NCBI GenBank assembly: GCA_963728655.1
Contig: CAVSLD010000005.1
Span: forward strand, 248,001 to 312,000
Length of the DNA stretch: 64,000 nucleotides
Source of the DNA: Iamia sp963728655
GTDB lineage: Bacteria > Actinomycetota > Acidimicrobiia > Acidimicrobiales > Iamiaceae
Reading direction: 5' to 3'
Part shown: piece after piece, positions 50,204-59,297 of the stretch
Position numbering within the stretch: the first letter of the stretch is position 1
Layout: each line of letters begins with the position of its first letter
Notes under the pieces: model-generated
Database searches by the model: none
What the model was told of the DNA's origin: nothing
The model's input: only the letters and a program-made list of their open reading frames with translations
Made by a program: the position numbers and the translations under genes

Positions 50204-51538
50204 TCAGGAGGGGGTGAGGGCGGCGGCGAGGTCGTCGGCCACCTCGCGGGCCTCGGCCTCGGTGGGGGCCTCGACCATGACCCGCACCAGGGGCTCGGTG
50301 CCGCTGGGGCGGACCAGCACCCGGCCCCGGCCGGCGAGGGCGATCTCGGCCCGGGCGACGTCGGGGGCGATGCGCTCGAGCAGGTCGGGCGAGCGCTCCA
50401 CGGCCACGTTGACCAGCACCTGGGGCAGGCGGGTCATCACGCCGGCCAGGTCGGCCAGGGTGCGCTCGGAGCGGACCATGACGTCGAGCACCGAGATCCC
50501 CGTCAGCAGGCCGTCGCCGGTGGTGGTGCGGTCGCGGAGGATGACGTGGCCCGACTGCTCGCCGCCCAGGGCCAGGTGGCGCTCCTCGAGGGCGGCGAGG
50601 ACGTGGCGGTCCCCCACCGGCGTGTCGACCACCTCGACGCCGTGGGCGGCCATGGCCTGGCGGAAGCCCAGGTTGGTCATCACCGTCACCACCACGGCGC
50701 CGCCGTGGAGGAGGCCCTGGTCGCGCAGGTCGAGGGCCAGCACGGCGAGGATCTGGTCGCCGTCGACCAGCTCGCCGTCGGCGTCGACCATCACCACCCG
50801 GTCGGCGTCGCCGTCGAAGGCGAGCCCGGCGTCGGCGCCCCGCGCCACCACCGCGGCCTGGAGCGTCTCGGGGTGGTTGGACCCGCAGCCGTCGTTGATG
50901 TTGGTCCCGTCGGGATCGGCGTGGAGGACGGTGACGGTCGCCCCCAGCCGGGCCAGCACCCTGGGCGCGACCCCTGACGAGGCGCCGTGGGCGCAGTCGA
51001 TGACGACCTTCAGCCCGGCCAGGCGACGCCCCTCGAGCACGCCGTCCTCGAGGTGGACGCCGTAGCGCTCCCAGGCGTCGGGGGCGCTGCGCAGCTGGCC
51101 CACGAGGGGGCCGCCGGGGCGGAGGTGGGAGCCGGGGATGCCCTGGGCCTCGATCGCCTCCAGGGCGGCCTCCACCTCGGCCTGGCGGTGGTCGTCGAGC
51201 TTGAGCCCACCGGTCTGGAACAGCTTGATGCCGTTGTCGCCGAAGGGGTTGTGGGACGCCGAGATCATGGCCCCGGGGAGCTGGTCGGAGGCACAGAGGT
51301 GGGCCACGCCGGGGGTGGGGATGACACCGAGGTCGACGGTGTCGGCTCCCTCCGACGCCAGGCCGGCGGCGAAGGACGCGTGCAGCAGCGGCCCCGACGT
51401 GCGGGTGTCGCGCCCCACCAGCCAGGGGCCGGCGCCCAGCACCTGGGCCGCGGCGCGACCGAGGGCGAGGGCCAGCTCCGGGGTGAGCTCGGTGTTGGCC
51501 GCACCCCGCACCCCGTCGGTGCCGAACCGCAGGGTCAT
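50204..51538 (-). CDS. glmM: Phosphoglucosamine mutase
   Basis: A 444-residue alpha-D-phosphohexomutase that converts glucosamine-6-P to glucosamine-1-P for UDP-GlcNAc. LRFGTDGVRGAANTELTPELAL starts it; MISASHNPFGDNGIK holds the phospho-Ser; LAFDGDADRVVMVD binds Mg; GGEQSGHVI and VRPSGTEPLVRVM are the sugar- and phosphate-binding loops. ATG 51538. It precedes glmS, so the two steps of the pathway are linked. Confidence 0.97.
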   Translation of the reverse strand: MTLRFGTDGVRGAANTELTPELALALGRAAAQVLGAGPWLVGRDTRTSGPLLHASFAAGLASEGADTVDLGVIPTPGVAHLCASDQLPGAMISASHNPFGDNGIKLFQTGGLKLDDHRQAEVEAALEAIEAQGIPGSHLRPGGPLVGQLRSAPDAWERYGVHLEDGVLEGRRLAGLKVVIDCAHGASSGVAPRVLARLGATVTVLHADPDGTNINDGCGSNHPETLQAAVVARGADAGLAFDGDADRVVMVDADGELVDGDQILAVLALDLRDQGLLHGGAVVVTVMTNLGFRQAMAAHGVEVVDTPVGDRHVLAALEERHLALGGEQSGHVILRDRTTTGDGLLTGISVLDVMVRSERTLADLAGVMTRLPQVLVNVAVERSPDLLERIAPDVARAEIALAGRGRVLVRPSGTEPLVRVMVEAPTEAEAREVADDLAAALTPS

Positions 51539-51749
51539 CCCGACGCAGCCGGCCTCACCGCAGGGCCGGGGTCGCGCCAGGGCCGAGGCCCGTCCGGGGA
51601 GCCGCACGGTGACCGGCGTCGAGGAGGCGGAGCGCCCGGGGTCCCGAGCGGCCCGTCGCCGAGGCACGAGGCGACAAGAGCGGGCAGGACGGGTGGTCTC
51701 CGAGGCGCCAGCCGAGGAGCGGGGAGCCGCACCATGACCGGGTCGGAGG

Positions 51750-52139
51750 TCAGCGCTTCGAGTACTGCGGAGCCTTGCGGGCCTTCTTGAGGCCGTACTT
51801 CTTGGACTCCTTGGCCCGGGCGTCCCGGGTGAGGAAGCCGGCCTGCTTGAGCGCGGCGCGGTCCTCGGGGTCGAGCTCGGCCAGGCCCCGGGCGATGCCC
51901 AGGCGCATGGCACCGGCCTGGCCGGTGGGGCCACCGCCGTCCATGGTGGCGTCGATGTCGTAGCGGTCCTCGGCCTCGGCGACCCGCAGGGGCTCGGTGA
52001 GGATCATCCGGTGGGTGTCGTTGGGGAAGTAGTCCTCGACCGTGCGGCCGTTGACGGTGATCTTCCCTTCCCCGGCGCGGAAGCGCACCCGGGCGATGGC
52101 GCTCTTGCGGCGGCCGGTGGTCTGGACGAGGGGCTTCAC
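51750..52139 (-). CDS. rpsI: 30S ribosomal protein S9
   Basis: A 129-residue S9. TTGRRKSAIARVRFRAGEGKITVNGR starts it, GGGPTGQAGAMRLGIARGL is the central loop, and the basic tail ends KAPQYSKR, reaching the decoding site as in all bacteria. It starts 11 bp after rplM. Confidence 0.99.
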   Translation of the reverse strand: MKPLVQTTGRRKSAIARVRFRAGEGKITVNGRTVEDYFPNDTHRMILTEPLRVAEAEDRYDIDATMDGGGPTGQAGAMRLGIARGLAELDPEDRAALKQAGFLTRDARAKESKKYGLKKARKAPQYSKR

Positions 52140-52150
52140 GGGGCGATCTC

Positions 52151-52603
52151 CTACGCGGGACGGTGCTGGGCGCCGTCGATCACGAGCGGCTCGGGCATCT
52201 GGGCGGTGTGCGGGTGGACGGGCCCCGCGTACACCTTGAGCTTGGTGAGCTGCTGGGCCCCCAGGCGGGTCTTGGGCAGCATCCCCCGGATGGTGCGGCG
52301 CACGGCGTCGGCCGGCTTGCGCTCGAGGGCGTCGGCGTAGGTCTGCTCGTGGATGCCCCCGGGGTACCCGGAGTGGTCGTAGACCTTCTTGCGGTCGGCC
52401 TTGCCCGCGGTGAGCACGACCTTCTCGGCGTTGATGATGATCACGTGGTCACCGGTGTCGAGGTTGGGCGTGAAGGTGGCCTTGTGCTTGCCGCGCAGGA
52501 CCCGGGCGACCTCGGTGGCCATGCGGCCCAGCACCAGGCCCTCGGCGTCGACGACGTACCAGCGGCGCTGGATCTCGCTGGCCTTCGGTGTGTAGGTGGG
52601 CAC
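52151..52603 (-). CDS. rplM: 50S ribosomal protein L13
   Basis: A 150-residue L13: WYVVDAEGLVLGRMATEVARVLRGKHK, then DHVIIINAEKVVLTAGKADRK and MLPKTRLGAQQLTKLKVYAG. First gene of the rplM-rpsI operon; GTG start. Confidence 0.99.
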   Translation of the reverse strand: MPTYTPKASEIQRRWYVVDAEGLVLGRMATEVARVLRGKHKATFTPNLDTGDHVIIINAEKVVLTAGKADRKKVYDHSGYPGGIHEQTYADALERKPADAVRRTIRGMLPKTRLGAQQLTKLKVYAGPVHPHTAQMPEPLVIDGAQHRPA

Positions 52604-52832
52604 GGGTGTCCTTCCGGGTCCGGCCGGGGCCGGGGGGCGTCTCGTTCGCGGCCGGGGCCCCCGGGCGGGTCGCGCCGACGGGAGGCCGGTTCGGGCCGAA
52701 GGGAGACTCTACGGGGCGGGCCGCCGGCCCATCAACCCGGGCGCGGTGGGGGCGGCGGCCAGAGCCCTCCCGCTCACCAGGGGGCGGCCCCGGGGTTCGA
52801 GGTCCGGACGTCGGCGCCGACGCGAGAGGACC

Positions 52833-53396
52833 ATGGTGCCCCATCGGACCGTGCCCGCCCGCCATCCCCGCCGGGTGGTGCTCGTCGCCCTGGTCGCGGT
52901 GGAGGCGGGGTCGACCACCTGCACCGACGGCCTGGCCACGGTCCACGAGCGCCTCGGCGACATCGACGTGGCCGACGAGGAGGTGTGGATGCTGGACGGG
53001 GCCGGGACGGAGTTCTCCTCGACCACGCCGAGGGCCATGGTCTCGTGGCTGCGGTGGATGCGGGACCAGGACTGGGGCGAGCCCCTCGGGGAGATGCTGC
53101 CGATCATGGGGGTGGACGGGGCCCTCGGGCTCTCCCAGCAGGACACCCCGTCGACCGGGAGGATCCAGGCCAAGACCGGGACGTGGGCCGGCGGCGACCC
53201 CGGGACCGGCGACCTCCTCCTGCCCGGCCCGGGCCTGGCCGGGTCCATGCAGGGACCCGACGGCCGGGACCACGTGCTCGCCACCTACATGAACGGGGCC
53301 ACCTACGGCGGCGACCTCGGGGAGGCCGTGCTGCGGTCGACCTTCGACATGTCCGACGTGGCCGCCGCCCTCCAGCAGGCCCTGCCGGAGGCCTGA
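52833..53396 (+). pseudogene. Remnant of a D-Ala-D-Ala carboxypeptidase (PBP4/DacB, S13)
   Basis: The 187-residue frame matches only the C-terminal half of S13 carboxypeptidases: VWMLDGAGTEFSSTTPRAMVSWL (normally DGSGLSR...), LPIMGVDGALG and RIQAKTGTWAGGDPG, which contains the KTG motif. The N-terminal SxxK catalytic domain is absent and upstream sequence reaches rplM. AGAGGA before ATG 52833 might still allow translation, but the product would lack its nucleophile. An older gene reduced by deletion is the simplest reading. Confidence 0.7.
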
Positions 53397-53461
53397 CCCG
53401 GCCTCCCGCAGGCACCCGAGCACCGGACCGGGTCGCGGGCGGCGCTGGGTACCGTCGGGGC

Positions 53462-54676
53462 GTGCCGGACCCCGACCTCGTCGACCTGGAGATGGTGCGG
53501 CGCGCCGCGGCCGACCTGGCGGGTGTGGTGCGGCCCACCCCGTCCCAGCGCTCCGACACGCTCTCCCGGCTGGCCGGTCGGGAGGTGTGGCTCAAGCCCG
53601 AGCACCTGCAGCGCACCGGGTCGTTCAAGGTGCGGGGGGCGTCGCACCACATCCGCGCCCTGCCCGACGACGGGCGCCCCGTGATCGCGGCCTCGGCCGG
53701 GAACCACGCCCAGGGGGTGGCCCTGGCCGCCGCCCTCGCCGGCCGGCCGGCGACGGTGCTCATGCCCACCTCGGCGCCACTGCCCAAGGTCGAGGCCACG
53801 CGGGCCTACGGCGCCGAGGTCCGCCTGGTCGGGACGGTGGTGGACGAGACCCTCGCCGCCGCCCGGGCCGAGGCCGAGGCGCACGGCAGCCACCTCGTCC
53901 CCCCCTTCGACGACCCCCTGGTCATCGCGGGCCAGGGCACGGTCGGCCTGGAGGTGGCGGCCGAGGCCCCCGGAGTGGAGGTCGTGCTGGTGCCGGTGGG
54001 TGGCGGCGGGTTGCTGGCCGGCATGGCCGTCGCCCTGCGGGCCCTGCACCCGGGTGTCCGCATCGTCGGCGTGGAGGCCGCCGGGGCCGCGGCCATGCAG
54101 GCCTCGCTCGCCGCCGGCCACCCCGTCGCCCTCGACCACGTCCGCACCATCGCCGACGGCATCGCCCTGAAGTCGCCCTCGCCCCGCACCCTGGCCCATG
54201 CCCGGGCCCTGGTCGACGAGGTGGTCACGGTGACCGACGAGGAGATCGCCCGCACGCTGGTGCTGCTGCTGGAGCGGGGCAAGGCGGTGGTGGAGCCGGC
54301 CGGCGTGGTCGGCCTGGCCGCGCTCATGGCCGGACGGGTGCCGGGTCCCGGCCCCGCCCTGGCCGTGCTGTCGGGCGGCAACGTCGATCCCCTGCTCCTG
54401 GCCAAGCTCATCGAGCACGGGCTGGCCGCCGCCGGCCGCTTCGTGCGGATCCGGGTCGTGGCGCCGGACCGGCCCGGCGCGCTGGCCCACCTCACCGGCG
54501 CCATCGCCGACCTGGGCCTCAACGTGCTCACCGTCGACCACCTGCGGGCGGCCGCCCAGGTCGGGGTGGACGAGGTCGAGGTGGTGCTCACCCTCGAGAC
54601 CCGCGACCCCGACCAGCGCCAGGAGGTCGTCGACCGCCTGCGGGCCGAGGGCCACCGCGTCGAGCTCCTGTCCTGA
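53462..54676 (+). CDS. ilvA: Threonine dehydratase (biosynthetic/catabolic, ACT domain)
   Basis: A 404-residue PLP enzyme that turns threonine into 2-oxobutanoate, the entry to isoleucine synthesis. TGSFKVRGASHH has the PLP Lys (about residue 48), SAGNHAQGVALAA and PVGGGGLLAGMAVAL the phosphate-binding loops. The C-terminal 75 residues (RIRVVAPDRPGALAHLTGAIA) are one ACT domain, as in shorter IlvA/TdcB enzymes. TACCGT (53450-53455) lies 6 nt before the GTG, indicating a leaderless mRNA. Single ACT domain favours the TdcB-like type. Confidence 0.93.
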   Translation: MPDPDLVDLEMVRRAAADLAGVVRPTPSQRSDTLSRLAGREVWLKPEHLQRTGSFKVRGASHHIRALPDDGRPVIAASAGNHAQGVALAAALAGRPATVLMPTSAPLPKVEATRAYGAEVRLVGTVVDETLAAARAEAEAHGSHLVPPFDDPLVIAGQGTVGLEVAAEAPGVEVVLVPVGGGGLLAGMAVALRALHPGVRIVGVEAAGAAAMQASLAAGHPVALDHVRTIADGIALKSPSPRTLAHARALVDEVVTVTDEEIARTLVLLLERGKAVVEPAGVVGLAALMAGRVPGPGPALAVLSGGNVDPLLLAKLIEHGLAAAGRFVRIRVVAPDRPGALAHLTGAIADLGLNVLTVDHLRAAAQVGVDEVEVVLTLETRDPDQRQEVVDRLRAEGHRVELLS

Positions 54677-54879
54677 GCCCGGCGGCCCGGCCCAGGGGCG
54701 GGTGGACCCGGAGCCCGTCGGCGGCCGGCGCGCACCCGGCCCGGCGGGAGGACGGCACCGTCACGAGGGGCCTGGAGCTCCAGCGGATGGGACCGTCGTC
54801 GCCGCGAGTCGTCCTCGCTTCGCTCGGAGACCGATGCCGTGCGTGCTCGGTCGGGCTCGCTCCTGAGCGTCGTCGCACC

Positions 54880-55761
54880 TCAACCGTGGTGGCGCGTGCC
54901 CGCTCGCCCTCCTGGCACCTCGTGACCATCGGGGACCGAGGACCAGTCGCCGTAGCGGACGGTCCAGAGGGTGAGGCCGTGGGGCGGGGCCAGGTCGCCG
55001 GCGCGCGACCGGTCCCGGGCCTCCATCGCCCCGCGCACCTCGCCCGCGGCCATGCGCCCCAGGCCCACGGCCACGAGGGTGCCCACCAGGGCGCGCACCA
55101 TCTGGTGGCAGAAGGCCGACGCCTCGACCTCGAAGCGGAGACGGCCGCCGCCGTCGTCGGACCAGGCCGCCTCGGTCACCCGGCGCACCAGGCTGGCCTC
55201 GGCCTCGCCCTCGCGGCGCTTGGGCCGGCGGCAGAAGGTGGAGAAGTCGTGCTCGCCGATCAGCGGGTCGCAGCCCAGCCGCAGGGCCGGCAACGAGAGG
55301 GGGCGGGGCACGTGCCAGGCGGTGCGGGCCGAGAAGGGGTCGGGCTCCGGGTGGTTCCAGACGAGGTAGCGGTACCGCCGGGCCGTGGCCGAGAAGCGGG
55401 CATCGACGTCGTCGCCCACGAGGGCGGGGTCGCGCACGGCCACCTCCGGGCCGCACATCCGGTTGACCGCCCGCACCAGGGCGGTGAGGTCGTCGTCGAG
55501 GGCGACCCGGTCGGCGGCCACGTCGCAGGTGACGACCTGGCCCTGGGCGTGCACGCCGCGATCGGTGCGGCCCGCGCAGGTCAGGTCGACGGGGTGGCCC
55601 AGGTGGCGACCGATCGCCTCGGTGAGGGTCCCGCCGACGGTCCGCACCCCGACGTTGGGGGCGAAGCCGTGGAACCCACTGCCGTCGTAGGCGACGGTGA
55701 GGCGCAGCCGCCGGGTGGGACCGGAGGGGGCCTCGGCCTCCGCCGGGTCGAAGAGGGTCAC
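54880..55761 (-). CDS. truA: tRNA pseudouridine(38-40) synthase TruA
   Basis: A 293-residue pseudouridine synthase for positions 38-40 of the tRNA anticodon stem. VAYDGSGFHGFAPN starts the fold, AGRTDRGVHAQGQVV holds the catalytic Asp (about residue 75), and FSTFCRRPKRREGEA with FCHQMVRALVGTLVAVG are conserved. The C-terminal end has about 15 extra residues. GTG 55761. In most actinobacteria truA lies between rplQ and rplM; here accessory genes have been inserted on both sides. Confidence 0.95.
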   Translation of the reverse strand: MTLFDPAEAEAPSGPTRRLRLTVAYDGSGFHGFAPNVGVRTVGGTLTEAIGRHLGHPVDLTCAGRTDRGVHAQGQVVTCDVAADRVALDDDLTALVRAVNRMCGPEVAVRDPALVGDDVDARFSATARRYRYLVWNHPEPDPFSARTAWHVPRPLSLPALRLGCDPLIGEHDFSTFCRRPKRREGEAEASLVRRVTEAAWSDDGGGRLRFEVEASAFCHQMVRALVGTLVAVGLGRMAAGEVRGAMEARDRSRAGDLAPPHGLTLWTVRYGDWSSVPDGHEVPGGRAGTRHHG

Positions 55762-55832
55762 GGCGCCCGACGCTACCCACGCCGCTCCCGCGCCGGCGCC
55801 GCCCCGGGCCCCGGGGGGCGCCTGGTGGCGCC

Positions 55833-56807
55833 CTACCGGGCCAGGCGTCGGATCCGTCCGCCCAGCACCTCGCCCCGGTCGCCCTCGACGGCGGGCACGA
55901 GGACGCCCTGGGCGACGAGGCGGCCGAAGGCGGTCTGGGCCTGCTCCACCGACCACCCCAGGTGGGCGGTGACCGCGGCCGGGTCGACCTCGCCCGCCAT
56001 GGCCACCAGCAGCGCCCAGGCGGTGGCGTCGAAGCTCTCCTCGGGGGGCGACGGCGAGAGCCGCCACCGCGACCCGGCGTCGCGCCGGGCAGCGTCGGCG
56101 TCGGAGGTGGCGCCGGGCGACCCGGGCAGCGGGGCGGCGCCCTCGGCGACGTCCCCGGGCTCCCCCGCGACGGCCCCGACAGCGGGCTCGGCGCCGACGT
56201 CGCCGGCCACCTGGGCGCCGTCGTCCGGGGGTGCCGGGGGCGGCACGGGGGCGTCAGGCGGGTCGGGCACGAGGCGGGCGGGGGGCCGTCCGTCGACGCC
56301 GCCGGCACGGCGGGGGGCGGGGCCGTCGGTGGCCGTGGGGCCCTCGCCGGAGGTCGCACCCACGGCGCCGGTGACGGGAGCGGCGTCCTCGGCGGTGTCC
56401 TGGGCGGGGGGCGCCGGCTGCGGCGTCGGGTCGGGTGCGACCTCGGCCAGCAGCTCGTCGACGGACCAGTGCCACAGCCCCTGGGCCTCGTGCTCGGTGA
56501 GGTGGTGGAAGAAGTACCACCCCCGGTCGCGGGCGACCGCCTCGGCCAGGACGCCGACGGACTCGGCCCGGAGTCGGGCCTCGTCGGCCACCCGCGCCGC
56601 CTCGTAGGTCGCGTCGTCCATGGCGTCGTCCACCGTGAGGGCGGCGTCGGCGCCGGCCCGCGCCGCCAGGTACACGTGGCCGTCCTCCAGGTAGACGCAC
56701 ACGGCCTCGTCCCCGTCGAGCTCGATGCCGCCGGTGAGGCGCTCCCCCGCCGCCGCCCGCAGCACGTCGTCCAGGCCCCGCTCGGCCAGGTCACCGCGGT
56801 GCATCAT
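55833..56807 (-). CDS. DUF4388-like protein with disordered linker
   Basis: A 324-residue protein. RGLDDVLRAAAGERLTGGIELDGDEAVCVYLEDGHVYLAARAG resembles DUF4388 (PatA-N) domains found in signalling proteins. Residues about 120-245 are a Pro/Ala/Gly/Asp-rich linker, then a C-terminal winged-helix-like part (VTAHLGWSVEQAQTAFGRLVAQGVLVP). It may be a two-domain adaptor or transcription regulator; the partner is unknown. ATG 56807, or the next ATG at 56804. It is 71 bp from truA. Confidence 0.75.
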   Translation of the reverse strand: MMHRGDLAERGLDDVLRAAAGERLTGGIELDGDEAVCVYLEDGHVYLAARAGADAALTVDDAMDDATYEAARVADEARLRAESVGVLAEAVARDRGWYFFHHLTEHEAQGLWHWSVDELLAEVAPDPTPQPAPPAQDTAEDAAPVTGAVGATSGEGPTATDGPAPRRAGGVDGRPPARLVPDPPDAPVPPPAPPDDGAQVAGDVGAEPAVGAVAGEPGDVAEGAAPLPGSPGATSDADAARRDAGSRWRLSPSPPEESFDATAWALLVAMAGEVDPAAVTAHLGWSVEQAQTAFGRLVAQGVLVPAVEGDRGEVLGGRIRRLAR

Positions 56808-57025
56808 CGGACCCGGACCTCCCCGGCCGGTCCGACGTGGGCGCGGGCGCGCCGGTCCGACGGGGGGCGGGTCCTCGCCGGGGACGGGGGAACGGCGGTC
56901 GCAGGCACGTCAGGGGGTCCTGGTCGTCGGTGGTGTCCCCGTCCCCATCGGCGGCGCGCTGTCGGCCTTGAGGACCGGGCGGCAGGGGCGTCGGCGACCC
57001 CGCGGCCGGCGCCGCGCCGCCGAGG

Positions 57026-57052
57026 TGTCACATCGCGCCGGGCTGTGTCGTC
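57026..57052 (+). promoter_or_regulatory. ECF41-type promoter (TGTCACA-N16-CGTC)
   Basis: TGTCACA at 57026-57032 and CGTC at 57049-57052 with exactly 16 bp between match the consensus recalled for ECF41 sigma factors. It is 39 bp before the oxidoreductase GTG, and the ECF41 sigma gene is the second gene of that operon, so autoregulation is likely. The remaining 250 bp back to 56808 hold nothing else recognised. Confidence 0.82.
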
Positions 57053-57090
57053 GAGAGGTGGACCGGACCCGACCACCGAGGAGCCGACCC

Positions 57091-58413
57091 GTGCCCGCCG
57101 CCGACCTCCCCCCGCACGACCCCGCCGCCCCCGTCCCCGACGTCGCCGTGGTGGGCGCCGGGCTCGCCGGGCTGGCCGCCGCGGCCACCGCGGCGCGGGC
57201 CGGCGCGCGGGTGGTGGTCGTGGAGCCCCACCCGCTGGGGGGCCGGGCCCGCACCGACCGGGTGGACGGGTTCACCCTGAACCGGGGGCCGCGCGCGCTG
57301 TACCGGGGCGGCGAGGGGGCGGCGGTCCTCGACGACCTGGGCGTGACGTGGCGCACCGGCGGGCCACCGGCCGTGGACGGGGGCCTGGTCCGGCGTCGGG
57401 GCCGCACCCACGCCTTCCCCACCGGGCCGGGGTCGCTGCTGCGCACCACCCTGCTGTCGCCCCGGGACAGGGCCCGGGCCGGGCTCCTGCTCGCCCGGCT
57501 GAGCCGCCCCGACCGGAGAGGCCACGACCTCGCCCTCCGGGGCCGCCCGGTCCGAGCCTGGATCGACGAGGTCGCGCCGACCCCGGCGCTGGCCGACCTC
57601 CTCGCCGCCCTCGTCCGCCTGACCACCTACGTCGAGGCCCCCGACGCGCTCGACGCCCACGCCGCCGTCACCCAGCTGCGCCGGGGCCTCGGGGCCGGGG
57701 TGCAGTACCTCGACGGCGGGTGGGGCACGCTCGTCGCCGGCCTCACCGCGGTGGTGGCGGCCGGCGGCGGGACCCGCCTGGCCGCCACCGCCCACACGGT
57801 GGGCGAGGACGACGACGGGGTGGTGGTCGGGACCTCCGACGGCGCGCTCCGGGCGGGCGCGGCGGTGGTGGCCGCGGGCACGCCCGACGCCACGACAGCC
57901 CTGCTCGGGGTCCGTCCCGACGACTGGCCGGTCCTGGGCCCGCCCGCCACCGCGGCGTGCCTCGAGCTGGGCCTCCGCCGCCCGCCCGCCCGGCGCTTCC
58001 TGCTCGGGGCCGACGAACCGCTCTACCTGAGCACCCACGCGCCGCCGGCCGACCTGGCGCCCGAGGGCGGGGCCGTCGTCCAGCTCCTGCGCTACCAGCA
58101 CGCCGACGAGGACCGTGACGGCCGAGCGCACCGGGACCACCTGCGGGCGGCCGCGGCCGAGGTGGGGATCACCGATGCCGACGTCGTGGTGGAGCGGTTC
58201 CACGCCCGCATGGTGGTGACCGCGGCGATCCCGCGGGCGGGGTCCGGCGGCCTGGCCGGCCGTCCCGCGGTGACGGTGGCCGGGCGGCCGCGGACGACCC
58301 TCGCCGGGGACTGGGTGGGACCCGTCGGCATGCTGGCCGACGCCGCCCTGGCCAGCGGGGCCGATGCCGGGCGGCGGGCCGCAGCCCCGCTCGCGACACT
58401 GGTGGCGCCATGA
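57091..58413 (+). CDS. FAD-dependent amine oxidase / phytoene desaturase-like protein
   Basis: A 440-residue flavoprotein. VAVVGAGLAGLAAAATAARAGARVVVVEPHPLGGRA is the FAD-binding motif with the GG ribose loop, GFTLNRGPRALYRG follows, and the C-terminal TTLAGDWVGPVGMLADAALASGADAGR closes the FAD site. It belongs to the CrtI/NAD(P)-binding amine-oxidase superfamily. GAGGAG (57078-57083) is the ribosome-binding site. It is transcribed with the ECF41 sigma gene from an ECF41-type promoter; the family usually pairs with a small oxidoreductase or decarboxylase, so it may be the sigma-controlled target. Substrate unknown. Confidence 0.88.
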   Translation: MPAADLPPHDPAAPVPDVAVVGAGLAGLAAAATAARAGARVVVVEPHPLGGRARTDRVDGFTLNRGPRALYRGGEGAAVLDDLGVTWRTGGPPAVDGGLVRRRGRTHAFPTGPGSLLRTTLLSPRDRARAGLLLARLSRPDRRGHDLALRGRPVRAWIDEVAPTPALADLLAALVRLTTYVEAPDALDAHAAVTQLRRGLGAGVQYLDGGWGTLVAGLTAVVAAGGGTRLAATAHTVGEDDDGVVVGTSDGALRAGAAVVAAGTPDATTALLGVRPDDWPVLGPPATAACLELGLRRPPARRFLLGADEPLYLSTHAPPADLAPEGGAVVQLLRYQHADEDRDGRAHRDHLRAAAAEVGITDADVVVERFHARMVVTAAIPRAGSGGLAGRPAVTVAGRPRTTLAGDWVGPVGMLADAALASGADAGRRAAAPLATLVAP

Positions 58414-59294
58414 CCGCGACCCGCGCCACCGATGCGACCTTCGCGGCCGAGCGCGGCCGTCTGGTCGGCGTGGCCTACCGGGTCACCGGGAGCCGGACCG
58501 AGGCCGAGGACGTCGTGCAGGACGCCTGGCTGCGCTGGCAGCGGACCGACCAGGCCGCGGTGGCCTGCCCTGCGGCCTGGCTCACCACCGTCACCAGCCG
58601 CCTGGCCCTGGACCGGCTGACGTCGGCCCGGAGCCGCCGGGAGGCCTACGTCGGGCCGTGGCTCCCCGAGCCCGTCGCCACCGACCCCGGCCCCGCCGAC
58701 CGGGCCGAGCTGGCCGAGTCGCTGTCGATCGGCTTCCTGGCCGTGCTCGAGCGGCTGGGTCCGGTGGAGCGGGTCGTGTTCCTCCTCGCAGATGTGTTCT
58801 CGGTGCCCTTCGACGAGATCGCCGAGGTCGTCGACCGGTCCCCCGCGGCGTGCCGCCAGGTGGCATCACGCGCCCGCCGGCGGGTGCAGCAGGACCGTCC
58901 CCGGTTCCACCCCACCGACGCCGAGGCCCGCCGGGTGACCGAGGCGTTCCTGGGTGCGGTGGGCGCGGGCGACATCGACGGGGTGACGGCCCTGCTCGCG
59001 CCGGACGTGGTCACCACCAGCGACGGCGGCCCCGACCACCACGCCGCCCGGCGACCGGTCGTGGGCCCCGACCGCGTGGCCCGGTTCCTCGTGAACCTGG
59101 CCCGCCGGGCCCTGCGGCCCGGGGTCACCCTCAGCCCCGCCGACCTCAACGGCCAGCCCGGGCTCATCGTCGAGGAGGACGGACGCACGGTGCTGGCCCT
59201 GGCCTGCTCGGTCGTCGACGGGCGCGTCGACCGCATCTGGGCGGTGGTCAACCCGGAGAAGACCGCCTCGCTCGCGGCCCCGCCCGTGGCCTGA
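58410..59294 (+). CDS. ECF41-family RNA polymerase sigma factor (SigJ-like)
   Basis: A 294-residue sigma factor. Region 2 is RGRLVGVAYRVTGSRTEAEDVVQDAWLRW, region 4 LGPVERVVFLLADVFSVPFDEIAEVVDRSPAACRQVASRARRRVQ, and a C-terminal SnoaL-like domain (about 175-290) replaces an anti-sigma factor, as in ECF41. The SDGGPDHHAARRP and NPEK segments correspond to the DGGG and NPDK motifs that regulate the group. Its ATG overlaps the oxidoreductase stop (ATGA). It would recognise the promoter at 57026-57052. Confidence 0.93.
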   Translation: MTATRATDATFAAERGRLVGVAYRVTGSRTEAEDVVQDAWLRWQRTDQAAVACPAAWLTTVTSRLALDRLTSARSRREAYVGPWLPEPVATDPGPADRAELAESLSIGFLAVLERLGPVERVVFLLADVFSVPFDEIAEVVDRSPAACRQVASRARRRVQQDRPRFHPTDAEARRVTEAFLGAVGAGDIDGVTALLAPDVVTTSDGGPDHHAARRPVVGPDRVARFLVNLARRALRPGVTLSPADLNGQPGLIVEEDGRTVLALACSVVDGRVDRIWAVVNPEKTASLAAPPVA

Positions 59295-59297
59295 GCC

